From Aceticella autotrophica (GTDB lineage: Bacteria; Bacillota; Thermoanaerobacteria; Thermoanaerobacterales; Thermoanaerobacteraceae): a stretch of DNA of 64,000 bases. The position numbers were made by a program, and so were the translations under genes. Shown here in pieces: positions 39,484 to 47,972 of this stretch. Below the pieces are notes generated by a model. That model made no database searches and was not told the origin of the DNA. It worked only from the letters and a program-made list of their open reading frames with translations. The stretch is from the NCBI RefSeq assembly GCF_017357865.1, contig NZ_CP060096.1:1785001-1849000 (forward strand). The letters are read 5' to 3'. Within the stretch, counting starts at the first letter, position 1. Each line of letters begins with the position of its first letter.

Positions 39484-39611
39484 GTATAATATCGAATTTA
39501 ACTGAATTATTCAATATTATTTGTTTATCTTGAATTTTTTTGTTTTTACTCGATATTTCTAATCATACCCTCATTTTTCATTATTTTTTGTTATAATTTT
39601 TTAAATCCATA

Positions 39612-40175
39612 TTACTCCTTTGTACAAATAATCTCTCTCAGCTTTTTTATTGCTCTATTTTTGAGTTTTACAATGCTCTGATAATGTAAACCCATTTCTT
39701 TAGCAATATCAGCCATTGAAATTCTTTCAAAATAGTGTAATAATATGATTTTTTTCTGCTTTTCTGTTAATTTTCCAAATGCAGTTTTTAATTCACTTTT
39801 AAGTATATTATTTATTATGGTTTCTTCTATTGAAAGTCCTTCATTTTTTATCAAATCTATCATTTCTGTCTCACTATCATCAGTTGATTTTTCATTTAAG
39901 GACAAGGCATTTATCCTGCATCTTGCTTTATTTCTATAAAAAAATCTTAGCTGGATATTTACATATCCTAAAAAATCCCTCCCTTTTTCTGGGTCAAATT
40001 CTTTTATACATTCCATTATTCTGACCCTTCCGTCTTGAAGCATATCGTTAAAATCATCATAAGGAAATTTATTGGCAAGTGATATCAATAATGGATTTAA
40101 TCTTTTTATTATCTCTTCTACACTTCCTTTATCTCCCTTCTTTGCATTAAAGCACAGTTCATTAAAACCAATCAT
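39612..40175 (-). CDS. Orphan sigma-70 family RNA polymerase sigma factor
   Basis: 187 aa. Region 2 spans about 25-90: DDFNDMLQDGRVRIMECIKEFDPEKG and FLGYVNIQLRFFYRN. Region 4 spans about 130-185: KLTEKQKKIILLHYFERISMADIAKEMGLH, followed by the recognition helix QSIVKLKNRAIKKLRE. No anti-sigma gene is adjacent. The layout recalls the small BotR/UviA/TcdR-like or ECF-like sigma factors of Clostridia. The ribosome site is buried in a hairpin (see 40184-40226), which suggests translational control. Target genes unknown. Confidence 0.85.
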   Translation of the reverse strand: MIGFNELCFNAKKGDKGSVEEIIKRLNPLLISLANKFPYDDFNDMLQDGRVRIMECIKEFDPEKGRDFLGYVNIQLRFFYRNKARCRINALSLNEKSTDDSETEMIDLIKNEGLSIEETIINNILKSELKTAFGKLTEKQKKIILLHYFERISMADIAKEMGLHYQSIVKLKNRAIKKLREIICTKE

Positions 40176-40183
40176 AGCTTACA

Positions 40184-40226
40184 CCTCACGTTATAGTGAG
40201 GACCGGTCCTTTTCAGTGCGGCACTG
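40184..40226 (-). promoter_or_regulatory. Triple-palindrome leader sequestering the sigma-factor ribosome site
   Basis: In transcript order: CAGTGC-C-GCACTG (40214-40226), GGACCGGTCC (40200-40209) and CCTCAC-6 nt-GTGAGG (40184-40201), all perfect. The last right arm GTGAGG is the Shine-Dalgarno of the sigma gene, 9 nt before its ATG, so folding should block initiation. The middle palindrome shares two bases with the last, making alternative structures possible. Could also be DNA operators. Confidence 0.65.
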
Positions 40227-40397
40227 TACTTTAATTTTATACGGAGATATTCTTTATGTTAAATCATGAGTTAATCTTATTCTTCCAACAAATAATGCTG
40301 AATTATATTAATTCACGATTATTTTCTCTAAAGATTTAAAAATTCAGATATTGACTATTATAAAATACCAATATATTTTCCCTTTTAACATAAATGC

Positions 40398-40435
40398 AAA
40401 GAGAGACAGCTTTTTAGACTATCTCTCTTTTTGAT
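40398..40435 (-). terminator. Terminator of the exported YckD-like gene
   Basis: On the minus strand AAAGAGAGATAG, 9-nt loop, CTGTCTCTCTTTG, then CATTT. It lies 13 nt after the stop. Confidence 0.65.
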
Positions 40436-40447
40436 ATGTTTCATCTA

Positions 40448-41074
40448 TTATAGGCTGTTTGAAGTTTTAAAATTACTTGTCGTATTGGCTTTGTTGAAAT
40501 TATTTTTATCGGTTTTTAAATAATTTAGTATGTCTTGCTCCTGCTGAGCAGTGATTTTATTATCTTTTACAGCTTGGTCAAGGGCTTTTTTAAATCTACC
40601 ATCTGCATTTTTATGCATCTTCATCCCAAATAAACCCCTAAGCTCTTTAGGATAACCCTTGCCATCCCATTTATTAACCTTGTCTGTGAAATTTTGAATC
40701 ATTGAATTTGCTTTATCTTGCGTTAATTTGCCATCTTTTACCCTTTGGTTTATTCTTGCTGTAAAATCTTTAATAAGTGTCTGCTTTTTCTGATCAAGGG
40801 TCATATTGTTAAAATCTTTTATCTTTTGTTCTGCATCATTAATTTTTGTCAACATTTTATTTTCCTCATCTTGACTTATTTTGCCTGCTTTGAATTTTTC
40901 AGTTATCTTTGACTTGAGGTCTTCCAATCTTTGAATAGGATCACCCTTTTGGAAAACACCTTGATGTTTCATGTTGGCATTTGCACTTGGTACAGCTGTT
41001 GTAGCTGCAAATGCTGTGGCTGTTAATAACATTATGCCTATGACTGATGTAGCAATAATTTTTTTCGAATTCAT
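40448..41074 (-). CDS. Exported DUF2680/YckD-like helical repeat protein
   Basis: 208 aa with a signal peptide (KKIIATSVIGIMLLTATAFAATT, cleavage near residue 24). The mature part has three repeats of the form (G/N)K(I/L)(S/T)Qx(E/K/Q)xxxML/I at about 60-75, 110-125 and 172-188. Examples are AGKISQDEENKML and DGKLTQDKANSMI. This is the DUF2680-like unit of Bacillus YckD and clostridial exported proteins. No catalytic motif. Monocistronic with its own terminator. AAGGAGG before the start. Confidence 0.75.
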   Translation of the reverse strand: MNSKKIIATSVIGIMLLTATAFAATTAVPSANANMKHQGVFQKGDPIQRLEDLKSKITEKFKAGKISQDEENKMLTKINDAEQKIKDFNNMTLDQKKQTLIKDFTARINQRVKDGKLTQDKANSMIQNFTDKVNKWDGKGYPKELRGLFGMKMHKNADGRFKKALDQAVKDNKITAQQEQDILNYLKTDKNNFNKANTTSNFKTSNSL

Positions 41075-41209
41075 ATGATTTTTTACCTCCTTTTGATTTT
41101 TTGTTACATTCTCATTATATCCATAGTTTATGTCAAAATTATGTCCTATCCTTTAATAAACTGTAAAATTTTTATAAAAAATCTTGCTCAAATTTAATAA
41201 GGGTATAAG

Positions 41210-41896
41210 TTATACCCTTATTAAAACCTCTTCAATATTACTCTCAAACATTTTTTTAATCCCTTCCAAAAATTCTATTTCACATGGCTTAGTACCGCAC
41301 AACTTTTTATCAAGAACATCATCATTATATTTGTATCCCTGTAATACATATCTCTTTGCGGGTGAAAGCCATTTAGAAATTGAGATAAAATCTTCTATAT
41401 GGAGAATTTTTTCATTAACTGTTGTCCTGAATTCATATCCTTTACCAGAATTTTTGATAATCTCAACACTTAGTTTTACATTACTTATATCCGACTCATT
41501 ATTTGAAAAAAGTCCATATTTATTTAGTGGTGCTTTTATATCCATGGCTATATAATCAAGCAAATCTTCATTAATCAATTCTTTTAATTTTTCAGCTCTT
41601 GAACCGTTAGTATCAAGTTTTACGCAAAGGTCCAATGCCTTTACTCTTTCTGTAAAGTTTTTTAATCCTTTCCATAAGGTCGGTTCACCACCTGTTATAC
41701 AAACACCGTCAATACGTCCTTTTCTGTTTTTTAAGTATTTAAAAATGTCCGCTTCATCACAAATCCCTTCCCTTACTGATATAAGAGAACTATTATGACA
41801 ATAAGGGCATCTAAAATTGCAGCCACTTACAAAAACTGTGGCTGCAATCTTACCCGGATAATCAATAAAAGATACAGGAATAAAATCATATATCAT
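41210..41896 (-). CDS. nrdG: Anaerobic ribonucleotide reductase activating protein (radical SAM)
   Basis: Generates the glycyl radical in NrdD with S-adenosylmethionine. The radical SAM Cys motif is in SGCNFRCPYCHN (CX3CX2C), followed by VCITGGEPTLW and KLDTNGS. 228 aa. Its start overlaps the nrdD stop by 4 nt. This size and the YDFIPVSFIDYPGKIAATVF opening match the clostridial NrdG/PflA-like branch. Confidence 0.93.
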   Translation of the reverse strand: MIYDFIPVSFIDYPGKIAATVFVSGCNFRCPYCHNSSLISVREGICDEADIFKYLKNRKGRIDGVCITGGEPTLWKGLKNFTERVKALDLCVKLDTNGSRAEKLKELINEDLLDYIAMDIKAPLNKYGLFSNNESDISNVKLSVEIIKNSGKGYEFRTTVNEKILHIEDFISISKWLSPAKRYVLQGYKYNDDVLDKKLCGTKPCEIEFLEGIKKMFESNIEEVLIRV

Positions 41897-43962
41897 ATGA
41901 TAAATTCCTTCCTGTCTTGAAATTCTTTTCGCTTTCCTTCATTCCAATTTCTAACAGGTCTATAATATCCTACAACGCGGCTGTAAACCTCACAATCTTT
42001 TCCGCAGTAAGGGCATTTAAAATGTTCTCCGGATATATATCCATGGTCTGTACATATGGAAAAGGTTGGCGTTATTGTATAATAGGGTATTTTATAACTA
42101 TATGCTATTTTCTTTACAAGTTCTTTACAAGTATTTATATCATCTATCTTTTCACCGATAAATCCATGCAGCACAGTACCGCCCGTATACTTGCACTGCA
42201 ATTCTTCCTGTAAATCAAGAGCTGTAAATATATCCTCTGTAAAATCTACGGGAAGTTGTGTTGAATTCGTATAATACGGTATATCTCTCCCGCAGGATAT
42301 TATATCCGAATACAATATCCTGTCTTTTTTTGCAAGCCTAAAGGAAGCACCTTCAGCGGGAGATGCCTCAAGGTTAAACAACAAATCTGTTTCTATTTGA
42401 TATTCCTTGAGTTTGTCTCTCATAAAATCAAGTGTTTCAAGAGCAAAATTCTTTCCTTCATCGCTTGTTATATCTTTACCCATAAAGTTTAACAATGCCT
42501 CATTCATCCCAACAAGACCAATCGTATTAAAATGATTCTGCCAGTAAAGACCGAATCTTTTTTTCACATCTCTCAAATAATACTTAGCATATGGATAAAG
42601 ACCCGAAGATGTCATTTTTTCAAGAACTTCCCTTTTGATAACAAGGCTTGTTTTTGCAATATCCATAAGTCTTTCTACCCGTTCAAGAAATTCTTTTTTT
42701 GTATTTGATAAATAGCCTATTCTTGGCATATTTAATGTGACAACACCTATTGAACCGGTAAGGGGATTTGCGCCAAAAAGACCTCCGCCCCGTTTTCTTA
42801 ATTCTTCATTGGAAAGCCTAAGCCGACAGCACATACTCCTGACATCATCAGGCTTCATATCGCTGTTGATGAAATTGCTGAAATATGGAAGTCCATATTT
42901 TGCAGTCATCTCCATTATTTTATCAACAACAGGTCTATCCCAGTCAAATTCTCTGACAAGATTATATGTTGGTATTGGAAATGTAAAAATTCTCCCATTA
43001 GCATCACCTTCCATCATAACCTCTGCAAACGCAAGATTCAGCATCTCCATTTCTTTTTGAAAGTCCTTGTATGTTTTATCCATCAATTTTCCACCGATGA
43101 TTACCGCTTCATCTTTTAGTGATATTGGCGGCACCAAGTCTAATGTGATATTACTGAAGGGCGTTTGAAAACCTACCCTTGTCGGAACATTTATATTGAA
43201 TATAAATTCCTGAAGGGCTTGTTTAACCTCATGATATTTAAGGTTGTCATAATATATAAAAGGTGCCAAATATGTATCAAAATTCGAAAATGCTTGAGCG
43301 CCTGCTGCTTCTCCCTGAAGTGTATAAAAAAAATTAACAATCTGACCCAGCGCCGTTCTAAAATGTTTTGGCGGTTTGCTTGCAACCTTCCCTTCTACTC
43401 CTGTGAATCCGGAAAGCAGTAAATCCCGCAAATCCCATCCGCAGCAATATACCGATAAAAGACCTAAGTCATGTATATGAAAATCCCCATTAATATGAGC
43501 ATTCCTAACCTCTTCAGGATATATCTTGTTCAACCAGTATTGAGCGGTTATAGTACTTGATATGTGATTATTCAACCCCTGCAGCGAATAACTCATATTG
43601 CTGTTTTCATTTACTCTCCAGTCCAGCTTGCCGATATATTCATCTACCATTTTTTCAATATCCATAAACATATTCTTTATATTTCTCACATCGGAGCGCT
43701 GTTTGCGGTACAAAATATATGCTTTTGCAGCTTGGCTCATCCCATGTTCAATAAGTTTTTGTTCGACAATATCTTGAATTTCTTCAACAGTAGGTGCTTT
43801 ATCCTTAAAATTTTTCCGCAAATAATCTGTTACCTCTTGTGAAATATTTAATGCATCATCAAACGTCGAAGAACCCACTGCTTTAAATGCCTTAAACACA
43901 GCATTTGCAATCTTTAAGCTGTCAAAATCCACTTCTCTTCCATCTCTTTTAATAACCTTCAT
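41893..43962 (-). CDS. nrdD: Anaerobic ribonucleoside-triphosphate reductase
   Basis: Makes dNTPs from NTPs under anoxia. An N-terminal ATP-cone (about 1-90: KVIKRDGREVDFDSLKIANAV) gives allosteric control. The barrel has active-site Cys residues (for example LSVYCCGWDLRDLL, near 175). The C-terminal zinc site is CSTDHGYISG..CPYCGKDC. The glycyl-radical loop is YSRVVGYYRPV, Gly about 665. 689 aa. GAGGAGG before the ATG. Promoter and two NrdR-box-like sites lie upstream. Confidence 0.96.
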   Translation of the reverse strand: MKVIKRDGREVDFDSLKIANAVFKAFKAVGSSTFDDALNISQEVTDYLRKNFKDKAPTVEEIQDIVEQKLIEHGMSQAAKAYILYRKQRSDVRNIKNMFMDIEKMVDEYIGKLDWRVNENSNMSYSLQGLNNHISSTITAQYWLNKIYPEEVRNAHINGDFHIHDLGLLSVYCCGWDLRDLLLSGFTGVEGKVASKPPKHFRTALGQIVNFFYTLQGEAAGAQAFSNFDTYLAPFIYYDNLKYHEVKQALQEFIFNINVPTRVGFQTPFSNITLDLVPPISLKDEAVIIGGKLMDKTYKDFQKEMEMLNLAFAEVMMEGDANGRIFTFPIPTYNLVREFDWDRPVVDKIMEMTAKYGLPYFSNFINSDMKPDDVRSMCCRLRLSNEELRKRGGGLFGANPLTGSIGVVTLNMPRIGYLSNTKKEFLERVERLMDIAKTSLVIKREVLEKMTSSGLYPYAKYYLRDVKKRFGLYWQNHFNTIGLVGMNEALLNFMGKDITSDEGKNFALETLDFMRDKLKEYQIETDLLFNLEASPAEGASFRLAKKDRILYSDIISCGRDIPYYTNSTQLPVDFTEDIFTALDLQEELQCKYTGGTVLHGFIGEKIDDINTCKELVKKIAYSYKIPYYTITPTFSICTDHGYISGEHFKCPYCGKDCEVYSRVVGYYRPVRNWNEGKRKEFQDRKEFII

Positions 43963-44045
43963 AATTTTTCCTCCTCTTTAATCAAAAGCCAGTTTTTTTC
44001 TTTTTTTAATTAAATATCGATCTTAAAGAGTAAAATAAAAAAATA

Positions 44046-44088
44046 ACTAAATATTGTATGTTTTAATAAATTATCATCAATATATAGT
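44046..44088 (-). promoter_or_regulatory. Pair of candidate NrdR boxes upstream of nrdDG
   Basis: Two AT-rich imperfect palindromes, ACTAAATATTGT (44046-44057) and TCAATATATAGT (44077-44088), resemble the NrdR box core ACTATATATAGT/ACAATATATTGT. Their centres are 31 bp apart, three helical turns, the spacing typical for NrdR. The second one adjoins and overlaps the -10. Confidence 0.45.
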
Positions 44089-44114
44089 ATAAACCAAGAT
44101 AATTTTAATGTCAA
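44086..44114 (-). promoter_or_regulatory. nrdDG promoter
   Basis: TTGACA (44109-44114), 17-bp spacer, TATACT (44086-44091) on the minus strand, about 120 nt before nrdD. Confidence 0.65.
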
Positions 44115-44170
44115 TGTCATAAATTGTTTAATCAAAAGCAAATAAAATATGCAGTAAATGCATCAAAAGC

Positions 44171-44614
44171 TCATGTTTTTGTACTGCATTTACTGCATAT
44201 TCCATAAAAATTTAATTCTCCATAATAAATATCAAAATTATACTTTTTCCTAATTTCAACAATCTCCTCTATTAGGCGCGCATCAAAATATTCATCAATG
44301 CTGCCACATTTATTACAAATTAAATGAATATGGATTTTTTTCTTGCTAAACATCTTTAATTCATAATATTTAGTATCTTTTATTGTATTTTCTGATAAAA
44401 TATCTTTTTGTATTAAAAGTTTCAAATTCCTGTATAAAGTCGCTATCCCATACCGGGAATTAATTTTTCTAACAGCATTAAGCAATGCTGTGAAATCAAA
44501 ATGTAAATTGGGATTATCCAAAAACACATCCAGTAAAAGCTCACGCTCTTTTGTTATCTTTACACCGTCCGCTTTTAATACCTTTATTATGGTATTTTTA
44601 ATATCATTTTTCAT
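44171..44614 (-). CDS. Fur-family metal-dependent transcriptional regulator
   Basis: 147 aa. Winged helix (about 10-85): GVKITKERELLLDVFLDN and YGIATLYRNLKLLIQKDIL. Dimerisation and metal domain: KKKIHIHLICNKCGSIDEYFD (H-x-H plus first CxxC), and FYGICSKC near the end (second CxxC zinc site). Cannot tell iron (Fur), peroxide (PerR) or zinc (Zur) from this alone. Fur-like boxes at nearby feo/DUF2325 genes favour iron. The promoter overlaps a 7-1-7 operator, suggesting self-control. Confidence 0.9.
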   Translation of the reverse strand: MKNDIKNTIIKVLKADGVKITKERELLLDVFLDNPNLHFDFTALLNAVRKINSRYGIATLYRNLKLLIQKDILSENTIKDTKYYELKMFSKKKIHIHLICNKCGSIDEYFDARLIEEIVEIRKKYNFDIYYGELNFYGICSKCSTKT

Positions 44615-44643
44615 CGAAAAATCACCAAATTTTTTGACATATG

Positions 44644-44658
44644 TATACTATTAGTATA
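44644..44658. promoter_or_regulatory. 7-1-7 Fur/PerR-type operator
   Basis: TATACTA-T-TAGTATA is a perfect 7-1-7 inverted repeat, the geometry of Fur and PerR boxes. It overlaps the -10 of the regulator's promoter. Outer arms TTGACATATG (44634-44643) and CATATGTCAA (44671-44680) are also exact inverted repeats, so -35-like TTGACA stands on both strands. Confidence 0.6.
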
Positions 44659-44680
44659 AAGTATTTTAATCATATGTCAA
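44659..44680 (-). promoter_or_regulatory. Promoter of the Fur-family gene
   Basis: TTGACA (44675-44680) then 16 bp to TATACT, which lies in the right half of the 7-1-7 repeat (44653-44658). Confidence 0.55.
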
Positions 44681-44726
44681 TAATTATTTTTAAAAGGACA
44701 ATCCCTTTTTCCATAATAAGTATTTT

Positions 44727-45008
44727 TTATACATTAATATTCTCAACTTCTTCTGCAATGTGGGACCATGACCTTTTAACAAAAACCATCTTTAAATTAC
44801 GCTTTTTGCCCTCTTTCTTGATTATATTAACAATCTCGTGTTTTACATAATCAATAAAGACAAAAACCGTATCCACATCACAGGGTATTCCGCCTTCAAT
44901 TTCACGTTTTTTTCTTCCTGTAATATGTTTAACAATCTTGTAACCGTTTTTCTCTAAATTTTTATATATATTTCCCAGTTTGTCTCCACCTATAATCATG
45001 GCAGACAT
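44727..45008 (-). CDS. DUF2325 domain protein (copy 1)
   Basis: 93 aa: MSAMIIGGDKLGNIYKNLEK and HITGRKKREIEGGIPCDVDTVFVFIDY, ending VFVKRSWSHIAEE. The nucleotide-binding-like start (IIGGDKLGNI) and SWSHI end define DUF2325, a small Rossmann-like family of unknown role often found near metal genes. AAGGAGG before ATG. Promoter and terminator-like hairpin lie far upstream (45178-45328). Paralogue of 45363-45635. Confidence 0.85.
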   Translation of the reverse strand: MSAMIIGGDKLGNIYKNLEKNGYKIVKHITGRKKREIEGGIPCDVDTVFVFIDYVKHEIVNIIKKEGKKRNLKMVFVKRSWSHIAEEVENINV

Positions 45009-45177
45009 ATCTTACACCTCCTTTAAGTAAATTTTCTCCTCATTAATCATTTTCATACCTTCATAAAACATCAGTTTATCTCAGCTTCTTATATTAATTT
45101 ATCTCCAGCAATTTGCTTATAATTATTATTAAAATAACATTAGCTGCATCTCTTATTTTTTAGTTATTAAAAAAACA

Positions 45178-45238
45178 GCTTTTATTTTTATTAAGTGTCA
45201 TCTTTTTTAAAATTATAACACTAAATAAAAATAAAAGC
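45178..45238 (-). terminator. Attenuator/terminator-like hairpin in the DUF2325-1 leader
   Basis: Two 21-nt arms (45178-45198 and 45218-45238), AT-rich, pair with a single mismatch around a 19-nt loop. On the minus strand the stem is followed by TGTTTTTTT, as in intrinsic terminators. It sits about 55 nt after a predicted transcription start and 170 nt before the DUF2325-1 ATG. Confidence 0.55.
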
Positions 45239-45299
45239 AAGTAAAAATTAAATTTTTTTTTATTTTTTTTATAAAAATTTTTAACTTTATTTAAAAATA

Positions 45300-45328
45300 A
45301 ATATAAACCACGTAAGTAAAATTGTCAA
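45300..45328 (-). promoter_or_regulatory. Promoter driving the long DUF2325-1 leader
   Basis: TTGACA (45323-45328), 17-bp spacer, TATATT (45300-45305) on the minus strand, about 285 nt before the DUF2325-1 ATG. The 45009-45362 gap contains nothing else recognisable apart from the hairpin and A/T tracts. Confidence 0.55.
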
Positions 45329-45362
45329 TAGCATTAAATTAAAATATGTATTATTTTATAAT

Positions 45363-45635
45363 TTATATTTTAATTTCATCCGCAATATGAGACCATGACC
45401 TTTTAACAAAGATCATTTTAAAATTTCTTTTCTTGCCTTCCCTTTTTATCGTATTGACAACCTCATGATTCACATAATCAGTAAATACCATAACCATATC
45501 TATATTACATGGTATATTACAGTTTACTTCACGTTTTTTCCTTCCCGAAACATGTTTTACAACATCATATCCATATATCTGCAAATTTTTAACAATATTG
45601 CCTAGTCTATCTCCACCTATAATCATAACAGACAT
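45363..45635 (-). CDS. DUF2325 domain protein (copy 2)
   Basis: 90 aa: MSVMIIGGDRLGNIVKNLQI, HVSGRKKREVNCNIPCNIDMVMVF and VKRSWSHIADEIKI. About two-thirds identical to copy 1, so the pair arose by duplication. GAGGTG before the ATG, with a Fur-like box immediately upstream. Iron-linked function is inferred from this operator and from the feo genes next door. Confidence 0.85.
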   Translation of the reverse strand: MSVMIIGGDRLGNIVKNLQIYGYDVVKHVSGRKKREVNCNIPCNIDMVMVFTDYVNHEVVNTIKREGKKRNFKMIFVKRSWSHIADEIKI

Positions 45636-45651
45636 TTTTTACACCTCACAT

Positions 45652-45670
45652 GATATTGATATTCATTCTC
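45652..45670. promoter_or_regulatory. Fur-box-like site upstream of DUF2325-2
   Basis: GATATTGATATTCATTCTC matches the 19-bp Fur consensus GATAATGATAATCATTATC at 16 positions. It lies between the feo-operon hairpin and the DUF2325-2 ribosome site. Confidence 0.6.
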
Positions 45671-45681
45671 ATTGAATATTT

Positions 45682-45714
45682 AAATATTAACCTCCTAAAA
45701 GGAGGTTAATATTT
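45682..45714 (-). terminator. feo operon 1 terminator
   Basis: AAATATTAACCTCCT and AGGAGGTTAATATTT form a perfect 15-bp stem with a 3-nt loop. The stem includes part of the stop of the FeoB-associated gene. A second run of A/T follows. Confidence 0.75.
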
Positions 45715-45850
45715 ATTTTCTCAAACCGCAATCCCTGCATTTTTTATTATAATACATGCATATATCACCTTTGAATTCTTTTTTAATCTCGTGGAATATC
45801 AATTCCACAGATATAAATACTGCAAAAGCAATTACAACAAAATCCACCAT
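45713..45850 (-). CDS. FeoB-associated Cys-rich membrane peptide
   Basis: 45 aa: MVDFVVIAFAVFISVEL membrane helix, then HEIKKEFKGD and Cys-rich tail CMYYNKKCRDCGLRK. This fits the FeoB_associated family (PF12669) that accompanies FeoB in Firmicutes. It starts 24 nt after feoB. Probably an accessory of Fe(II) uptake, perhaps in place of FeoC. Confidence 0.75.
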   Translation of the reverse strand: MVDFVVIAFAVFISVELIFHEIKKEFKGDICMYYNKKCRDCGLRK

Positions 45851-45873
45851 TTATTTCACCTTCTAAAAAATTT

Positions 45874-47925
45874 TTAATTAATACCCAGTAATCTGCCTCC
45901 TTGATATATAAGTACAGCCATTATCCAGCCTAAAATAAGACTGTAACCTACCGAAAAACCTGTCCAACCCCATGAATTCGTTTCTCTCTTAATAGCTCCA
46001 ATTGCAGCTGCACACGGAATATAGATTAATGTCATTACCATAAAAGCATATGCAGATAATGGAGTAAAATTTTGCTGAATAACCTTTGCAAGTCCTGTTT
46101 CTTCCACACCATACACAACACCAAACGTACCTATTACTACTTCCTTAGCTAAAACACCAAATATCAGTGATGCTGCTGCCTGCCATGTTCCAAATCCTGC
46201 AGGTTTTAAAACAGGCGATACAAAACTTCCAATCTTACCTATATAACTGCTCTGACTGGCATATTCAACACCAAAAGGCAGATGTGAAAGAACCCAAATT
46301 AAAATAACAACACCCAGAATTATTGTTCCAGCCTTTTTAACAAATGCCTCACCCTTTTCCCACATATGGATAAATACACCTTTTAATGTTGGAATCCTAT
46401 ATGGAGGCAATTCCATTACAAATGGAGAGGTTTTTCCCCTGAATAAGAATTTTTTTAATAATTTGGCTGTCAATATAGCAAGTACAATCCCTAAAATATA
46501 TATTGAAAATATTACCAATCCCTGATTTTTACTGAATAATGCACCTGCAAACAATACATAAACAGGCAGCCTTGCCGTGCATGACATAAACGGATTAATC
46601 AAAATCGTAATAAGCCTGTCATTTTTGTTTTCTAATGTCCTTGTAGCCATAATCCCCGGAATATTGCATCCAAAACCCAATAACATCGGAATAAATGATT
46701 TTCCATGCAAACCCAAAGAATGCATCAACCTATCCATAATATAAGCAATACGTGCCATATATCCGCTGTCCTCCAGCAGTGATAATGCAAAAAACATAAG
46801 AAAGATAGGAGGAATAAATACCAATACAGAACCTACTCCACCGATAATACCATCTTTAAAAAAGGATATTATAATCTCCGGTGTTTTTATACCTGTTAAA
46901 ATATTTGAAAGCCATGAACCTGTAAAATCAAAGAATTTTTGTATCAAGTCTGTTAATGGCGCTCCTAATTTGAAAGTAAACTGAAAAAGTCCATACATTA
47001 TAAGCAAAAAGATAGGGATACCAAGATATCTATTCGTAACAAATTTATCAATCTTGTCTGATATGGTATATCTCTCTTCCGATGTTTGGAGTTTCCTGAC
47101 ACTTTCTTTTATTAGTCCTGAAATATATCCATATCTCATATCTGCTATTAAAATTTCCGGATCATCTCCTAAGATTTCCTGTAAGTAGCGTCTGCTCCTT
47201 TCCACCTGCGACAAAGTCTCCAAATTTGTTGTCTTTTTAATTTCATTAAAAATGTAAGAATCTTTTTCCAATAACTTTATAGCTGTCCATCTTACCGGAT
47301 ATCTTTTTGAAATTTCAGGATAATTTAATATAATACCCGTAAGTTTCTTTATCTCTTCTTCTATTTCTTTACCATAATCAATGATGAATCCATCCTTAGG
47401 TTTTATATTTGAAATTGATAAAATCTTATCTATCAATTCATTTAAACCTTCTTTCCTTGTTGCAATCGTAGGTATAACGGGTATGTTTAAAAAATCCGAT
47501 AAGGCATTGATATTAATATTAATATTTTTGTTTTTAGCCTCATCAATCATATTTAATGCTAACACTATATTTGCATTCATCTCGAGAAGTTGTATAGTCA
47601 AATAAAGGTTCCTCTCTAAATTAGTCGAATCTACAACATTAACAACTACATCAGGTTTTTCATTTATTATATAATTTCTAGCTATCACCTCATCCTCTGA
47701 ATATGCACCTAAGCTATATGTTCCCGGCAAATCAATAACCTTTATGCTCTTATCACCTTTTTCAAATCTTCCTTCTTTCTTTTCAACGGTTACACCAGGC
47801 CAATTCCCCACATGCTGCCTTGCTCCAGTTAAATCATTAAACAAGCATGTTTTACCTGAATTCGGATTGCCTACAAGTGCAATCTCAATCTCTTTTTTGC
47901 CTTTTAATACATCAATTTCTCCCAT
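45874..47925 (-). CDS. feoB: Ferrous iron transporter FeoB (copy 1)
   Basis: 683 aa. Cytosolic G-protein domain: G1 [13 protein letters not shown]2 region with [12 protein letters not shown]3 [16 protein letters not shown]4 NMID. GDI-like helical domain at about 170-270. Membrane part with the two Gate motifs, for example [18 protein letters not shown] and [14 protein letters not shown], each with Cys in the proposed pore. AAGGAGGG before ATG. Together with feoA and the DtxR-type regulator it forms one metal-controlled operon. Confidence 0.96.
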   Translation of the reverse strand: MGEIDVLKGKKEIEIALVGNPNSGKTCLFNDLTGARQHVGNWPGVTVEKKEGRFEKGDKSIKVIDLPGTYSLGAYSEDEVIARNYIINEKPDVVVNVVDSTNLERNLYLTIQLLEMNANIVLALNMIDEAKNKNINININALSDFLNIPVIPTIATRKEGLNELIDKILSISNIKPKDGFIIDYGKEIEEEIKKLTGIILNYPEISKRYPVRWTAIKLLEKDSYIFNEIKKTTNLETLSQVERSRRYLQEILGDDPEILIADMRYGYISGLIKESVRKLQTSEERYTISDKIDKFVTNRYLGIPIFLLIMYGLFQFTFKLGAPLTDLIQKFFDFTGSWLSNILTGIKTPEIIISFFKDGIIGGVGSVLVFIPPIFLMFFALSLLEDSGYMARIAYIMDRLMHSLGLHGKSFIPMLLGFGCNIPGIMATRTLENKNDRLITILINPFMSCTARLPVYVLFAGALFSKNQGLVIFSIYILGIVLAILTAKLLKKFLFRGKTSPFVMELPPYRIPTLKGVFIHMWEKGEAFVKKAGTIILGVVILIWVLSHLPFGVEYASQSSYIGKIGSFVSPVLKPAGFGTWQAAASLIFGVLAKEVVIGTFGVVYGVEETGLAKVIQQNFTPLSAYAFMVMTLIYIPCAAAIGAIKRETNSWGWTGFSVGYSLILGWIMAVLIYQGGRLLGIN

Positions 47926-47942
47926 AAATATTTTCCCTCCTT

Positions 47943-47962
47943 ATGTTAGGTTATACTAACAT
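47943..47962. promoter_or_regulatory. DtxR-like operator between feoA and feoB
   Basis: ATGTTAG-6 nt-CTAACAT. Within it GTTAGGTTATACTAAC (47945-47960) matches the pattern of the site at 48893-48908. Confidence 0.55.
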
Positions 47963-47972
47963 TTGCTTAAAA

